The notes under the pieces: model-generated
Told to the model about the DNA's origin: nothing
Database searches by the model: none
Seen by the model: the letters and a program-made list of their open reading frames with translations, nothing else
Program-made: the position numbers and the translations under genes
In this document: in pieces, positions 44,164 through 55,698 of the stretch
Position numbering within the stretch: the first letter of the stretch is position 1
Layout: every line of letters begins with the position of its first letter
NCBI GenBank assembly: GCA_900095095.1
Contig: FMBT01000091.1
Span: 1 to 63,995 of the forward strand
Length of the DNA stretch: 63,995 bases
Source: Fragilariopsis cylindrus CCMP1102
Lineage: Eukaryota; Bacillariophyta; Bacillariophyceae; Bacillariales; Bacillariaceae
Direction: 5' to 3'

Positions 44164-46106
44164 TTATGTCGTGTCCAACATTTTCTGTTGCCTTCGTTGA
44201 CGCATTGCATATTTCCTTTTCAAGACCCGGAAAGTCTCAATATCGACCAACCCCATGCGTTGTAACTCAACTTTATAAAAGTCTTCTATGGAAAACATTG
44301 ATGATCCATTTTCTCTCGGATTATTTATTGCTGCTACTACCGGTGCCTTGTCGTCGTCTTTCATAGCACGATTCTGACGATAGTGATGGTTGGTATCGGT
44401 GGCTACGACGCTTTTACTATTAGCTCTGATAATCTTGGTGGTGTCGAAGTAATAGTGTTTGTTAGCGACAGCATCTTGTTTACGCTCTTGTTGTTGTCTT
44501 CTTTGTTCTTGTTGTTTATACTTTCGTCTTTGCGTCCGTTGAATATACCTTTGCGCTATGTACACAATCCAATGCAAGGTAGTAGTCATGGACAATGGTA
44601 TGAAAAGCAAAGCTAACACTTTACCCCTTGTAGAAATAATGACATCGCCGTCCAAACCGGCAGTTCTTGCCGTAAAAACAGCGTAATACAAAGTTGAAAC
44701 AAAATCCCCATTATTACCCTTGTACTCGTCGTTGTTGTTGTTGTTGTTGTTGTTGTTGTTGACACCGATGGTTGATGTAAGCGTTGATGCTACTGCAGCT
44801 ACCGTTGCTATTGATAATACCGTCAAAAAGAGGGACTGCATGAGTAACCAAGAATGATATGGAAAAAGTACAAGAAAATCGTCCCTTACTACGTTGCCAT
44901 CATGGTCATTATGATACGCTTTGCCAGTTTCTTCATCATCTATTGACATATCACCAGCCGTACGGCGACTATGATTCTGACCATGACTGCACGCATCATT
45001 ATTATTAGAATACGAGGAGATGGCAGTATTATAGGCTTCGATAACGGCGTTTCCACATTGACCTAAAGCCGATCCGACAAATCCCGATGTACAAATCATA
45101 AAGAGACATTTTAATATCCTTGTCCAAAAAATTGATAACGACGTGTACCGAATTCGATCCAATTCAAGATCATCGGCACCCTCAACATCATCTTTGTATT
45201 TGTTGGTCGGCATTGAAAATACTAATATCCATATAAAAGCCCCAACCGACCAATACAAGGTGAACTTCCAGATATGTAACGACGTATTAGTACTGTAGTA
45301 TCCAAAATTGTTTCTTTGTTCTCATCATCGCAGCAATCACGATCTTGATGATCTACTACTACGTCATTATCTCTACGCTTCAATTCGTCCCGTAGAAGTT
45401 TCGTAATGAGTGGTGATCTTACAGACAATGTATGATTAGATTTTTCGTCTTCGTCGTCGAACACATCATCCTCATTATAGTCTGTATTTCCATTCTTTGC
45501 TTCTTCGCAATAGTCATCGTAATCGTCATCATCATCGTCGGAATATGAAAAGAACGACGCCGAAGATGACATTGCGACTGTACAAGGAGTTGTGGCAGCT
45601 TTCTTCGTCGATGTGGCAGTTAAGATTGTTGTGTTTACTATCGAGGGTGGTAGTGGCAAAGACGAAGACGAAGACGAGGAGTAATCCATCATTGAATTAC
45701 CAGACGATGGATCACTGGTAGTTCTATGATGATGATGACGATGATGATGATGATTAGCAAATGGAGAAAATTTCTTACGTAACAACGTCAGTTTATTGTG
45801 TCTACTCTCTTTGGTGTTGATTTTTCTGTCGTTGTCGTTGCCGTTGCCGTTTTCATCATCGCAACCCAGTGACGACGTAGAACGGATGAGTAACCTATGC
45901 AACTTGCTGCTGCTACTGCTGCTGCTACTGCTACTGCTTCTTTTCCTATTACTGTTACTGTTACTATCATTATCATTAACGATGCGATTGTTATTACCAG
46001 TATAGCTGCAATCAATGAATCGTCGATGGTCTCTACCTCTTTTTTCTGTGTCATTATTGCCGACAATATCTGCTACTTGACCGAAGTAACCGTAATAGGG
46101 ACCCAT
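44164..46106 (-). CDS. Tandem-pore K+ channel-like membrane protein with unusual pore, one frame break
   Basis: From ATG 46106 the first part is a cytosolic low-complexity N-terminus (Ser, His, Asn, Asp runs). The membrane part is read one base back, from about 45320, after an AAC AAA GAA AC run. One added A joins DDENK to RNNFGYYSTNTSLHIWKF. Segments: LYWSVGAFIWILVFSM, FMICTSGFVGSALGQCGNAV, LLMQSLFLTVLSIATVAAVA, a pore-like STLYYAVFTARTAGLDGDVI and LALLFIPLSMTTTLHWIVYI. The arrangement and the tail (MFSIEDFYKVELQRMGLVD) resemble the two-pore K+ channels I associate with diatoms. The second filter reads TAGLDGD instead of TVGYGD, and no canonical filter is visible in the first pore. K+ selectivity is therefore doubtful; it may be a divergent or non-conducting channel. 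Confidence 0.58.
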
Positions 46107-46685
46107 GATGACAGTTTTAGATGTACGTCAGTCAATACAAGAACTATTATTAATGCTATATTGAATATTATTTATTTCAGTCGATTGGGCTGTTGTCAAC
46201 AATTACAATAACATCATTACTATTTATTATTGTTAACATTCAACATACGGTACATTGCATGTTACTTTTTTCCTGCATTTCTTTCAAAAAAGAAATCCCA
46301 TCACGATCGATGGTAAAGCAATAATTCTTACAAATTCGAATGCTTTTTTATATTGATTCAATGACATTTATTTAAGAGATATTACTGTACATAAGTGAGA
46401 ATAATTAACGGTATTAACGGTTATTATAGTTCTTAAGTAAATGAAAAGGGCGTAAGAAATGGGTTGGAGCAATTTTAAGATTTAAAAATGACAGCCGTTT
46501 CGGCGCGACTCAAAAGCTTTGCATATTATTATGTTCAGATGTTCAGATTTCAGATTCAGCAGAATTATGTCTACTGTACACAATAACTTCGAAACTACCA
46601 TATATAATTTGTACTCATATCCAAGATTCCAAAGAGAAAGCCCCGAGAGAGGACGAGAGAGGCGAAGGGAGATCAAAGCGAAATA
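46107..46685. other. Divergent intergenic region
   Basis: 579 bp between the channel-like gene (minus) and the glycosyltransferase (plus), presumably holding both promoters. No specific element is recognised. Confidence 0.5.
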
Positions 46686-47331
46686 ATGACAATGACTCGT
46701 AAACGGGCATTGATGAGACAGAACAAGAATCGCTCCGGACACGGACTTGTTACTACTAGTAGTAGTAGCAGTAGTACAAGATTTGGCAACGATGATGCAG
46801 TATTATTGCCGTCATCGTCATCATTGTCATCATCATCATCATCGCCGTCGTCATTATCATCATCAACCACCGACTGCAGCAATAATTGTGTCGTATGCGA
46901 TAGAAAATATTCCCATGATAACAATTCATCGTATCTTCCTTGTGGTGGTTGCTGTTATTATCCTTACACGACGATAATCCAAAAACGACGACTACTCAAA
47001 CAACAACAACAACAACAACAACGACCAAAGATGATAATGATTACTACCATTATTATACACTTCTTTCTCAAAACGATACCTATATTTCTGATTTTCATGA
47101 TTATAGTGTTAACCGTACCTAAATTATTGTTTGATATCGCACGTTATTCAACAATGAGCCGACCGGCATTGTTGTATGGAACTCCTACAGATCTTAATGA
47201 CATTAAGGGTTGCTTATCTCATACGTATCGTCAAGAAGTACGTGATTATTTAAATTCAAATTTAAATTTAGATTCCGAAAATACAGATGATGATGTTATA
47301 TGGAACTGGAATCGGTATTCATCTACTAGTA

Positions 47332-47363
<32 letters not shown>

Positions 47364-48746
47364 CCATCACCATCATTGTATGATAAAGATTCCGCTGTGT
47401 CCGGTTTAAACAATAATATTACCAGCAACACAACTACAATATCAACAACAACGACAACTACGTCCACTCCTCGTCGACGATTATTAATAGCTCAATATTC
47501 TGGAAAGGGATCCTACCTACGTTTACTTCAAGAAGTGGAACCAATTAATAAAGCATACGCCAAGAAATGGGGACATGATTATATTACATTGGTAGGAACA
47601 GCATTAAAATTTCCAGGATTGCTATATGATAATAATAGTAACAGTAATAATAATAATAGTAATAATCAATATTGTCGCTATTACAACAACATCAACAATA
47701 CTGGTGGCTACAACAACAACCACAACAACAACAGCAGCAACAACCATACGACAATGACTTCATCGATGACACCATCTCAACAACAATTGTACTATAATTA
47801 CGAAGCTCAATCAACATTTAATAAGATACCTTTACTCTTAAAGGCGATGGATGAATCACCACAAAAGTATGATCAAGTTTTGATTCTAGATACAGATACA
47901 ATGATCGTTGATTTTGATTATGATATAACATCATTAATGTTTTCAGAGTCAAAGTCGAAGTCGAAGTTGAATAACAATAACAATAACAACAACGATGACA
48001 ATAATTATTTTTATCGTGGTAGTAGTGTTAACGAAGATACCAATGCAAATAATGGTGATGAAAATACTGCGTTTGATACCACTAGTCGTAACGACGTCAA
48101 ACAAGATTCTGTGAATGACAACGACAAAAACCATTCTCCAGTTATATATAGTGACCGAAACACGAATGATACGAATGATAGTAATATAACCAATAACAGC
48201 AAAAACAACAACGCAATGAATGATGATGATGAAACGTCGAAATTTTTAGTCGCATATCGGGTATGGTCATTAGATCCTACCGATACGTGGGATGTAAATG
48301 CTGGAATAACATTATGGAATTTACGTCATCCGAAAACCAGAATTGTTGCTGAAGATTGGTTAAAAAGATCATTGAGTCATCCGAAGGATGTATTATTGAA
48401 AAATGATGACCAATATTACTTGCAACGATCGTTGCAAGAAGTCACGACGGTTACTACTACACATAGTACAAATACTGCTACAGTATTCGGAACAATAAAA
48501 TCTGCATGGTACTGGTGGAAACGACATTCGTTTTTGCCGTTGGTATTAAATTACTACCGGCTACGAGGACATGGTGACGGTAGCAGTGGTATACGTGCAA
48601 TAAGAAAGGAGTTTGAATACTACAACGCAACCGTCGTGAAGCATTTTAAACGAGATACTGCAAGTTGGAGTCGGACTGGTCTCGAGCAAAGATTGATGCG
48701 CATTAAAGAAACGAAAATCGATATTTGTAAACGATGGCAATGTTAG
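46686..48746 (+). CDS. Type II membrane glycosyltransferase, GT34-like (GT-A fold)
   Basis: A 686-residue single-exon protein. A basic cytosolic tail with Ser and Gln runs precedes one transmembrane anchor (FFLKTIPIFLIFMIIVLTV, about residues 122-142), typical of Golgi transferases. The catalytic domain begins at RRRLLIAQYSGKGSYLRLL and includes INKAYAKKWGHDYI, STFNKIPLLLKAMDES, and the DxD metal/nucleotide-sugar motif in QVLILDTDTMIVDFDYD (about 47880-47925). It continues with WDVNAGITLWNLRHPKT, DVLLKNDDQYYLQRSL and the end VVKHFKRDTASWS. This order fits GT34-type galactosyl/mannosyl transferases such as MNN10/GMA12. Two Asn/Asp-rich insertions (47625-47770 and 47970-48230) interrupt the domain. 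The sugar and acceptor are unknown. Confidence 0.78.
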
Positions 48747-48946
48747 TTTTTGTCGTCGGGGGAGGAATGTCTAAAGTCGTAACTATAACTAGACAAATAA
48801 TTTCTATTTCTATTTCACTTCACGGGGGGACAATGATATGTAATCGAGTCTCACTCTCACTTGATGTCAGGTATGCGTAGTGTAATAACCATTTCTAGCT
48901 AGCGCAATCTCATAATATAATAACAATATTAATGATAAGAATCTCC

Positions 48947-50502
48947 TTATTCTTCTATTATATTATCATCGTCACCGTCTACCAAGAGTATACCGGTATT
49001 GAATTTTGATAGTCCTCGTTTGTACTTTGATCTTTTGCTACTAACTTCTCCAAGTAAATTTAATGCTTCCTTAGCCGTATCGTCCAATGTATAATATTCT
49101 CTGTACTGATGCGTGTCGCTAAAGGTACAGTAATATTTTCTATTACCTGGATCGTCTTCTGCGTCTAAGTCATCGTAAACGAATCGATTCATTACAACCA
49201 ATTTTGCATTCTGACTGTTGTAACTGTTTTCAAATTCTTCTACAGTCAATTGAAAGTACCGCATCAAAAGCAATCGCAATGTTAAGCCGTGACAAACAAC
49301 AAGGATATTCATATTTTCCATACCATCCTCCTCACTATTTATATTATTCATATTATTATTAATATTATTGTCGCTGGAATTTCCGATGTTATTATTAACG
49401 TTATCATCCTCGACAACCGATTCAGCTTCGTTTTTTAATTCGTCATTTCGATGAAGGTAGGAATACCGTTGATCGATTTGTTTGATATCCCTCGATAGTG
49501 TTGCTAAAAAACTACTACATCTATTATAAACATCCAATCCAGATTCACCATTCGGAAATCGAAAAAAGAATCGTCCAAACGTTCTTCGTTCAGCTTTCGC
49601 CGTTCGTACCTTATGAGGATTTTCTTTATTTTTTCATGATATAAAAAGCAATCATACAGTAACGTTAGAATGAAGTGAAATGAAACGAAATAAAATAAAT
49701 CGGTCTAGTATGAACTATGCCCCATATCCATTCGAGAGAATGAATATTTTACTCAACAATATACCGATACTACTTACGAAAATTTCCAAATTGTTGTTCG
49801 GCCACCCTAGGTTCTTCTCTCATTCCGATTATTCCTACTCCTTTATTATTGGTATCGTCGTCCTTATGGTGGTTTTCAAGATAATCTTCTATAATTTCCC
49901 AAGTTGTAACAGCACGTTTGTATGGACTACAATAAGCGAAGACTGATTCTCCATCGAGTAACTTAGCCAGTTCTTTCGCAGCTCCTAACGCTTGTCGTTC
50001 TCCTCTGTGAGATTAGATTAAATAAATCCAATCCGAAGGGAAAGAAGAAACGCATTCACAGTGAAATCAAGATGTGTAAGAAGAAAGAAATCTCACAAAC
50101 ATATTGTTGAATACTGTACTACTTATTCAGCAGAAATTCCAAAATACCTTTTTTACTTTTTACTCACCGTCTTGTCATAGGGATTTTCCAATCGGGTATA
50201 GTTGCATATGCAGTATCATCAATATTACCTAAAGATTCCCCATGTCGTAACAATATAATTCGTTTCGGTAATAGATACTTGGCTTTTTGGCCTTGTTTCG
50301 GTTTCTGCTGCGAGCTTATTGTGCCACTTATTATACTGGACGAATCATTATTATCGCACTCTTTGCCATTTTCGCTGGTTGTTGATGAAAACAACAGGGT
50401 CCGTGTGTTCGATATAGTTGGAAATATGTAATGACAGCGAGATATGGGAGGGCGGTTTCGCATCCTTACAGCGATTGTGGTACTGATCCCAATAGCGTTC
50501 AT
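48947..50502 (-). CDS. Histidine phosphatase (phosphoglycerate mutase-like), three exons
   Basis: On the minus strand exon 1 is 50502-50168, exon 2 is 50004-49778 and exon 3 is 49623-48947. The junctions (CG|GTGAGT...CACAG|AGGAG and TTTC|GTAAGT...AAAG|AAAATCC) restore a continuous 412-residue protein. The phosphate-pocket motif RIILLRHGESLGN, then MTRRGERQALGAA, CSPYKRAVTTWEI, EEPRVAEQQFGNFQ, RFFFRFPNGESG, and the second catalytic His in LVVCHGLTLRLLL are all present. The pattern resembles plant broad-specificity acid phosphatases (DET1-like) more than glycolytic mutase. ATG 50502 is chosen because the frame further upstream lacks ordered sequence. A basic, Ser-rich N-terminus could be a transit peptide, but this is not certain. 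An Asn-rich insert lies in exon 3. Confidence 0.88.
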
Positions 50503-51960
50503 ATTGGTCTGCAAGAATTTAATACTAGTAGTACAATAATGGAAGCTAGATGAAATGGAAAATGGAGAATGGAGATAAGAAATGAAAGTTCTGTTGCGAA
50601 GATCTTGAATCTCTCTTGCTACACGGCGCAGATCAATCCAACGCGGTATTACAGTACAATATAGTGTTACGGGACTCAACAACTAGTGATTGAATAAAGG
50701 GGACAGTGTGGTTGATTTATTTGGGAATTTTATATACTACATACTAGTACTTCCTCCGTGCAACTGTAAGTGTCGCGCGGGCTATCGTTTGAAAATTTAG
50801 CGTGTTATTAAGACGCTATCACTCAAAAAACTAAATAATGCCCAAAAATAACTAACAAATACTAGTAAAACTATTCATCATTCAACTGTGTGCAACTCTA
50901 TCAATAAACAATTTCTTCAAAATTTGAAGGTTCCATCTATACTATTATTCTACACAGATTTCATATATCAACATCCATAAGGTTATATATTTCCTGCTGA
51001 AATAGGCATTCCTATAGACTAAATTAGCATGTGTGAAATGCACGTTAAAATTTTACGCCATAGCCCGCGCGACACTTACAGTTGCACGGAGGAAGTACAG
51101 TATGTCCAGAGGTGCAACAAATAGTATGAGTCAAATTCCAGGGGTGATACCGTAGACTTTTCTATGACCCTAGGATTGCAAAAGAGAGATGAAATATAAA
51201 TCAGATAGTAGTATAGGATCAAAAGTAACAGAGTTCCTACAGTATTGATTATTCCCTCCTACTATTATACTAATTCTTGTTGTTGTAGATCTACTATTAT
51301 ATTATTAGTTAGATTATAGGAAGGAGGTAGTAGGGTCCTGGTTTTTTGACGCATGCATTATCTTATGATGTGTGTGGACTTAAAGACTCCTGAAGTGCTA
51401 TATGGGTGGAAAGTAAAATCACTACTCCAAGAATGAACCGAATTTACCAATATCCATATTTTACTGTGTGGCAAATGAACCGAACAGGGGTTAAAAAAGA
51501 GAATCAACCAATGGTCTTTTTCTCTCAGTAGTCTATTTCTCTTTATTATCACAAAGCTAATGCAAATCACAAGCACTTCAGATTGATTTGTCTCTACTGT
51601 TACTGCTGCTGTTAATGTGATGCTGTTATTCTGTTGTTATTCTCTTGTTTGCTGTTATTTATTATTTGCTTTATTGTTACCTAAACTTTCATTAAACATT
51701 TTTTATATTTGAATTTTTTTAAAACGAGGCGGCGGGCATATCTCCAGAAAAGCTAAATTTTTCGATTGTGCAAGCGTAAATATATACGAAAGAGTACGAT
51801 ATGTTTTTTACACATCATTACAGTTTTTTGGATACAACTGAACACTCATTATTGTAACAAGTACGATACATGAATGTTAATTGTAACAAACGGAGTAACA
51901 ATAATCAACTAACAGTCAAGTGAAAGTATATTACTGTACTGCAACTATCTTTTCTAAACG
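50503..51960. other. Divergent intergenic region containing a MITE
   Basis: 1.46 kb between divergent genes, with the Stowaway-like element at 50750-51095. The remaining sequence (51100-51960) shows no gene. Confidence 0.6.
50750..51095. mobile_element. Stowaway-like MITE (Tc1/mariner type), 346 bp
   Basis: A non-coding element with terminal inverted repeats. The left end CTTCCTCCGTGCAACTGTAA... (from 50750) and the reverse complement of the right end (to 51095) are identical for 36 bp and stay similar for roughly 20 more. TA dinucleotides flank both ends (50748-50749 and 51096-51097), the target duplication expected of Tc1/mariner. The tip CTTCCTCCGT is close to the CTCCCTCCGT tip of plant Stowaway elements. 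The interior is AT-rich with no transposase, so it would need a partner element to move. The long, perfect repeats suggest a fairly recent insertion. Confidence 0.9.
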
Positions 51961-53540
51961 ATGTCAATCTATGCCTCCGACCTCGCAAACAAAAAGAAGA
52001 ATAAGAAGAAGACATCGAGCGTAATCATCGCCTTCCTTTCTGGAGTTTTTGTTGGATCCGTTGTTGTATCGTTGGTCGTCGTCAACTACTACGCGGGTTC
52101 CTCTATATCACAATCAAAGTTGATTCTGGAGCAGCAACAACATTATCAACATCAACATCAACATCAAAACCAACAACGACGACAACGACGACAACAACAA
52201 CAGAATAAGCAGCAGCAGCCGCAGCATCAACAACTTCGGAATGAACGATCGTCGACGTCGACTACTGTTAGCGAAGAAGACGAAGAAGATTTTCCAGCAA
52301 TAACATTCAATATTTTATCTAACAATAATACATTCGATGGCGGGATAGAAAAACATAGTACTGAAAAACCACAACAGGAATCAAAACAAAGCATCATTTC
52401 TTCGTCTTCATTTCTGGTCGAGGAACCACCATCATTTTTTGAATTGGCACGTCAAACTGGTACCGATAAGGTCAAGGGAATTGCGTATTTACCATCATGT
52501 TTAGAAGATGATACGACGTGTACACGACCATCATGCGAACGAGAAAAATGTCGACCGTGGGGTCATTTTTATCACACCATGTATCAGCAAAAATTTAGTA
52601 AATTTTTGAATAGTGACGAAAGATTTCAGTTGTTAGAAATTGGTTATGTACGTTTATATAATATGATGGCTGACGAAATATGATGTGATGTCGTCTATCT
52701 TGATCTGCATATTGCATTACTGTCGTCTTCAAAGGTTCTGAAAGTTTTTCTTTCTGTATTTATGCTTACATTTCGTTCCTATTCCAATTGAATATTCTTT
52801 TGTTTTCGATAATTCATGCACCTTATGTACAACGTACTACATTGGTTTGTATTCAATAACAGAACCTTGGTTTCGGATACGATACATATAAGAAATTTTT
52901 CGCTAATGTTCCTGGAGCCGAATTACACACAATAGAAATCAGTTGCATCGAAGAAGGACCACGGGAGGAGGGTAAATGGCCCAAAGAATGGGGTAATTTC
53001 GCTAAAGAGAACAAAGAATATCAAAGTTTATTGGACCAGAAACGTCTTCATTGTGGGGATGCTTCCGACGTTGATTGGCTCTACAGAATCTGGAACGAAC
53101 ATATGTACCGACGACAACAACAGATTGATTCACCACCTCTGAAAATAGTCGTCGACGACGGTTCTCATCTCGCTAAGCACATGATATACAGTATCTTCTT
53201 CTGGTTCCCCCGTATCGAACCTGGTGGGATTCTGATCATTGAGGACGTTCAACCGATTGAAGAAGCCAACTTGTTTAGGACACAATTTTTGCCACAAATC
53301 ATGAGCGATTTGCATTTTTGCGGCGACCCTAAAGAGCACAATGATGCAGCTTGTTTCCCACAACTTTATCCATTGTTGCAGTCTATTCATTGTGAAATGC
53401 ATATTTGTGTACTGGAGCGAAACGATATACCAGCCGTTAATCTATCCATTGAAGAATCTAAGCCTCCACCCAACGCTCTTGATATGAGCCAGTGTTTTAC
53501 ATTCGCCAACGTATTTGGCTTAGGAATGAATACCGAGTAG
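51961..53540 (+). CDS. Membrane-anchored SAM-dependent methyltransferase-like protein, two exons
   Basis: Exon 1 is 51961-52647, the donor is TAT|GTACGT, the intron is 52648-52862, the acceptor is AACAG|AAC, and exon 2 is 52863-53540; the product is about 454 residues. The N-terminus is Lys-rich and followed by one transmembrane anchor (VIIAFLSGVFVGSVVVSLVV), then Gln/His runs (stem). The lumen-facing domain starts at SFFELARQTGTDK. It holds the SAM-binding glycine motif LLEIGYNLGFGYDTYKKF across the splice site, a DAS..DWLYRI helix, and IVVDDGSHLAKHMIYSIFFW with GGILIIEDVQ. These resemble the class I methyltransferases related to macrolide/rhamnosyl O-methyltransferases and cephalosporin-hydroxylase-like proteins. 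A Golgi glycan O-methyltransferase role is plausible inference. Confidence 0.78.
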
Positions 53541-53613
53541 TTTACTGTGGTATGGAAGCTCTCTCTCCCACCCCTACACAATCAAAATAATTACGATTGT
53601 GTAGCGTATGCTA

Positions 53614-53649
<36 letters not shown>

Positions 53650-53981
53650 CGAAAGGAGTACTGCTCAAGGTTTTACCATATGAGTAATTCTCATCATTAT
53701 GGCTATACTCATTATTTTATGATGTGGCTGGTACCAAAACGACTAATCGTGTAGAAAAGATGCTACTTATTACTATTTTAAGTGGCTGGTACCAACCAAT
53801 CGTGTAAAAAAGATGCTATAATATTATTAGAATGAATTTCAATTTTCTTCAACGTTCTATTTTAATTCTACATTGTGTTTAAGATATGATATAATTTATA
53901 TTTAGTAGTTTTGTGTGATATTATAATGTAGATGCTATTGTAATCTATTTATTTTCAATGTCGTCATTGATCAGTATAGAA
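53541..53981. other. Intergenic between convergent genes
   Basis: 441 bp; contains a (TA)14 run at 53618-53645 and two copies of GTGGCTGGTACCAA (about 53724 and 53781). Confidence 0.6.
53618..53645. repeat. (TA)n microsatellite
   Basis: About 14 uninterrupted TA units downstream of the methyltransferase-like gene. Confidence 0.9.
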
Positions 53982-54812
53982 TTAATGACAGGTCGCTGCG
54001 AGACAGTTTCCTGAGAATTTAACGAACACGTCTTTTTCTTCTTTAGTTTGTTTTGGTAGAGGACATACAGCTGTTACTGGCTCGTCCCACGAATGGAAGA
54101 CCGGTCCTGAGGGGATTGTCATGATGTTGGGTAGATCATCCTTCTCGTAACAGCTTTCACACCCTGCACTGCAGAATGCTTTCACAATATCAAACCTCAT
54201 TGATTCAACGGTATCACCGCTACATTCGGCTTTGTACCAGTATCCCGTATGATGATCGAAGTTACATTGGTCGTTAGCAACGAGTTCATGGGTGTGAGTG
54301 TATCGATCGGCTTCAGATGCGGTAATCACCTTGGTTTGGAATTCGCAATGATCGTTTGCGTCGTTATCCTCTTTTTGAAAGGATACATAGCATTCTTCGT
54401 CAAACGACGAAGAATCTGAAGAATCTTCTACTGCTAGTACGGGCGCGAGAATGGTCCTTACGCTACCTTCAAAACCATTTTCCTCGTTAAAAATTCCTTC
54501 CTTGAACAGATCTGTTACCAGATTTAATTTTCGTTGTCCACCGTCTTCTTTTGCGTCTTCGTCTTCCGAATCAGATGACGAAGAATCTGAAGCAGCATCT
54601 TCTGTTGGTGGTTCGAGAATGGTTCTTATGCTACCTTCAAAACCATTTTCCTCGTTAAAAATTCCTTCCTTGAACAGATCTGTTACGAGAAGCTTATTAC
54701 CTCGTAGTCCATCTTCTTTTGCGTCGCTAATAGATACGGTTGCAACAAAAACCAGAGCAATAAAAAAGACTGAGTAACAGTTAATCGATGATGTGTTTGT
54801 GGTTGCGTTCAT
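53982..54812 (-). CDS. Secreted protein with a tandemly duplicated module and Cys-rich C-terminus
   Basis: I do not recognise this protein. From ATG 54812 it begins with a signal peptide (YSVFFIALVFVATVSISDA). Two tandem modules of 56 residues follow, each DAKEDG...LVTDLFKEGIFNEENGFEGS then RTIL and an acidic Ser/Asp/Glu linker (SSSSDSEDED). The DNA of the modules contains 57 identical bases (54462-54518 and 54630-54686), so the duplication is recent. The C-terminal 130 residues carry eight or more Cys (CYVSFQKEDNDANDHCEF, CNFDHHTGYWYKAEC, CSAGCESCYE) and are probably disulfide-bonded. The secreted, Ser/Asp-rich nature recalls cell-wall or adhesive proteins, but that is only a suggestion. The in-frame sequence upstream to 54926 has no signal character before ATG 54812. 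Confidence 0.72.
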   Translation of the reverse strand: MNATTNTSSINCYSVFFIALVFVATVSISDAKEDGLRGNKLLVTDLFKEGIFNEENGFEGSIRTILEPPTEDAASDSSSSDSEDEDAKEDGGQRKLNLVTDLFKEGIFNEENGFEGSVRTILAPVLAVEDSSDSSSFDEECYVSFQKEDNDANDHCEFQTKVITASEADRYTHTHELVANDQCNFDHHTGYWYKAECSGDTVESMRFDIVKAFCSAGCESCYEKDDLPNIMTIPSGPVFHSWDEPVTAVCPLPKQTKEEKDVFVKFSGNCLAATCH

Positions 54813-55698
54813 GTTGAGTTGGTTTATCTTGTAAAGTTGTGGGAAAGTTTGTTTGACTTGAAGGTATACTATTATCCTATACTTTGGGATATGAATGAAA
54901 TAAAACTTTATGAATACAAACAACAATTCTTACCCGCACCAAAGTGAGGAAAGTGAGTGAGACTAGTCGTGCTTTCTTTCCTGTGAAGTCTTTTCCTACT
55001 TGAAAGCGCACATCGCTGTGCCTGAAATAGGAATCGTGCATGTGGTATTATCCGTCATACTGTACAGTGGTGCAGTAGGTGGCTGAACACTCCATAGCAG
55101 AGAATGGGTAGCGCTTGGAGCGATACTTCCCAAGACTCGCTCTCTACTTACTCACTGTACGCCTACGAACAGCGCAGTACTTCTTCGCCGATGTTTTACG
55201 CGAACCAACCAACGACCTAGAATCATGAATCGTGCGAACCATTCTACGTTTGTCCGAAGACATACATACAGTCAGAGGAGAAGTTGCTGACCTACGGTAC
55301 CGTTTTGCTCAAGGATGTGTTGTTTTAACTTCTAAAAATCAAAAAAGAGCCAAAAAGTAAATCTAATTTGTGAGCAAAAAATAATCAAATTTATTGGGCC
55401 TAAAAATCTTTGAATCTTTCGTGTTTATACCCTCAATACGTATGACTCGTACAACATGAAGTATGAGGCAACACAAGAATCATCAAATAAATCATCATCG
55501 AATCAAGATGAACAATCCAGGAAGAAAGAATTCTGCAATCGCACTACCGCGAATAAAGTGAACAATACGAAGATGATCTGTATGCGACACAAGGTTTGCT
55601 ACCAATTGTGTGGATATGATTATAAAGTCTCTCAAGAGAATAAATTAAAAGCTTCGCTACAGTAACTAACTCGGCTCACGAACAAGAAGATTGTAAAT
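54813..55698. other. Divergent intergenic region
   Basis: 886 bp between the secreted-protein gene and allantoicase. A 69-codon open frame at 55456-55665 is Ser/Lys/Asn-rich without family features and is more likely leader sequence. Confidence 0.45.

Noticed and set aside
55456..55665. 69-codon plus-strand frame upstream of allantoicase
   Set aside because: Low-complexity Ser/Lys/Asn content and no similarity to any family; probably part of the leader.
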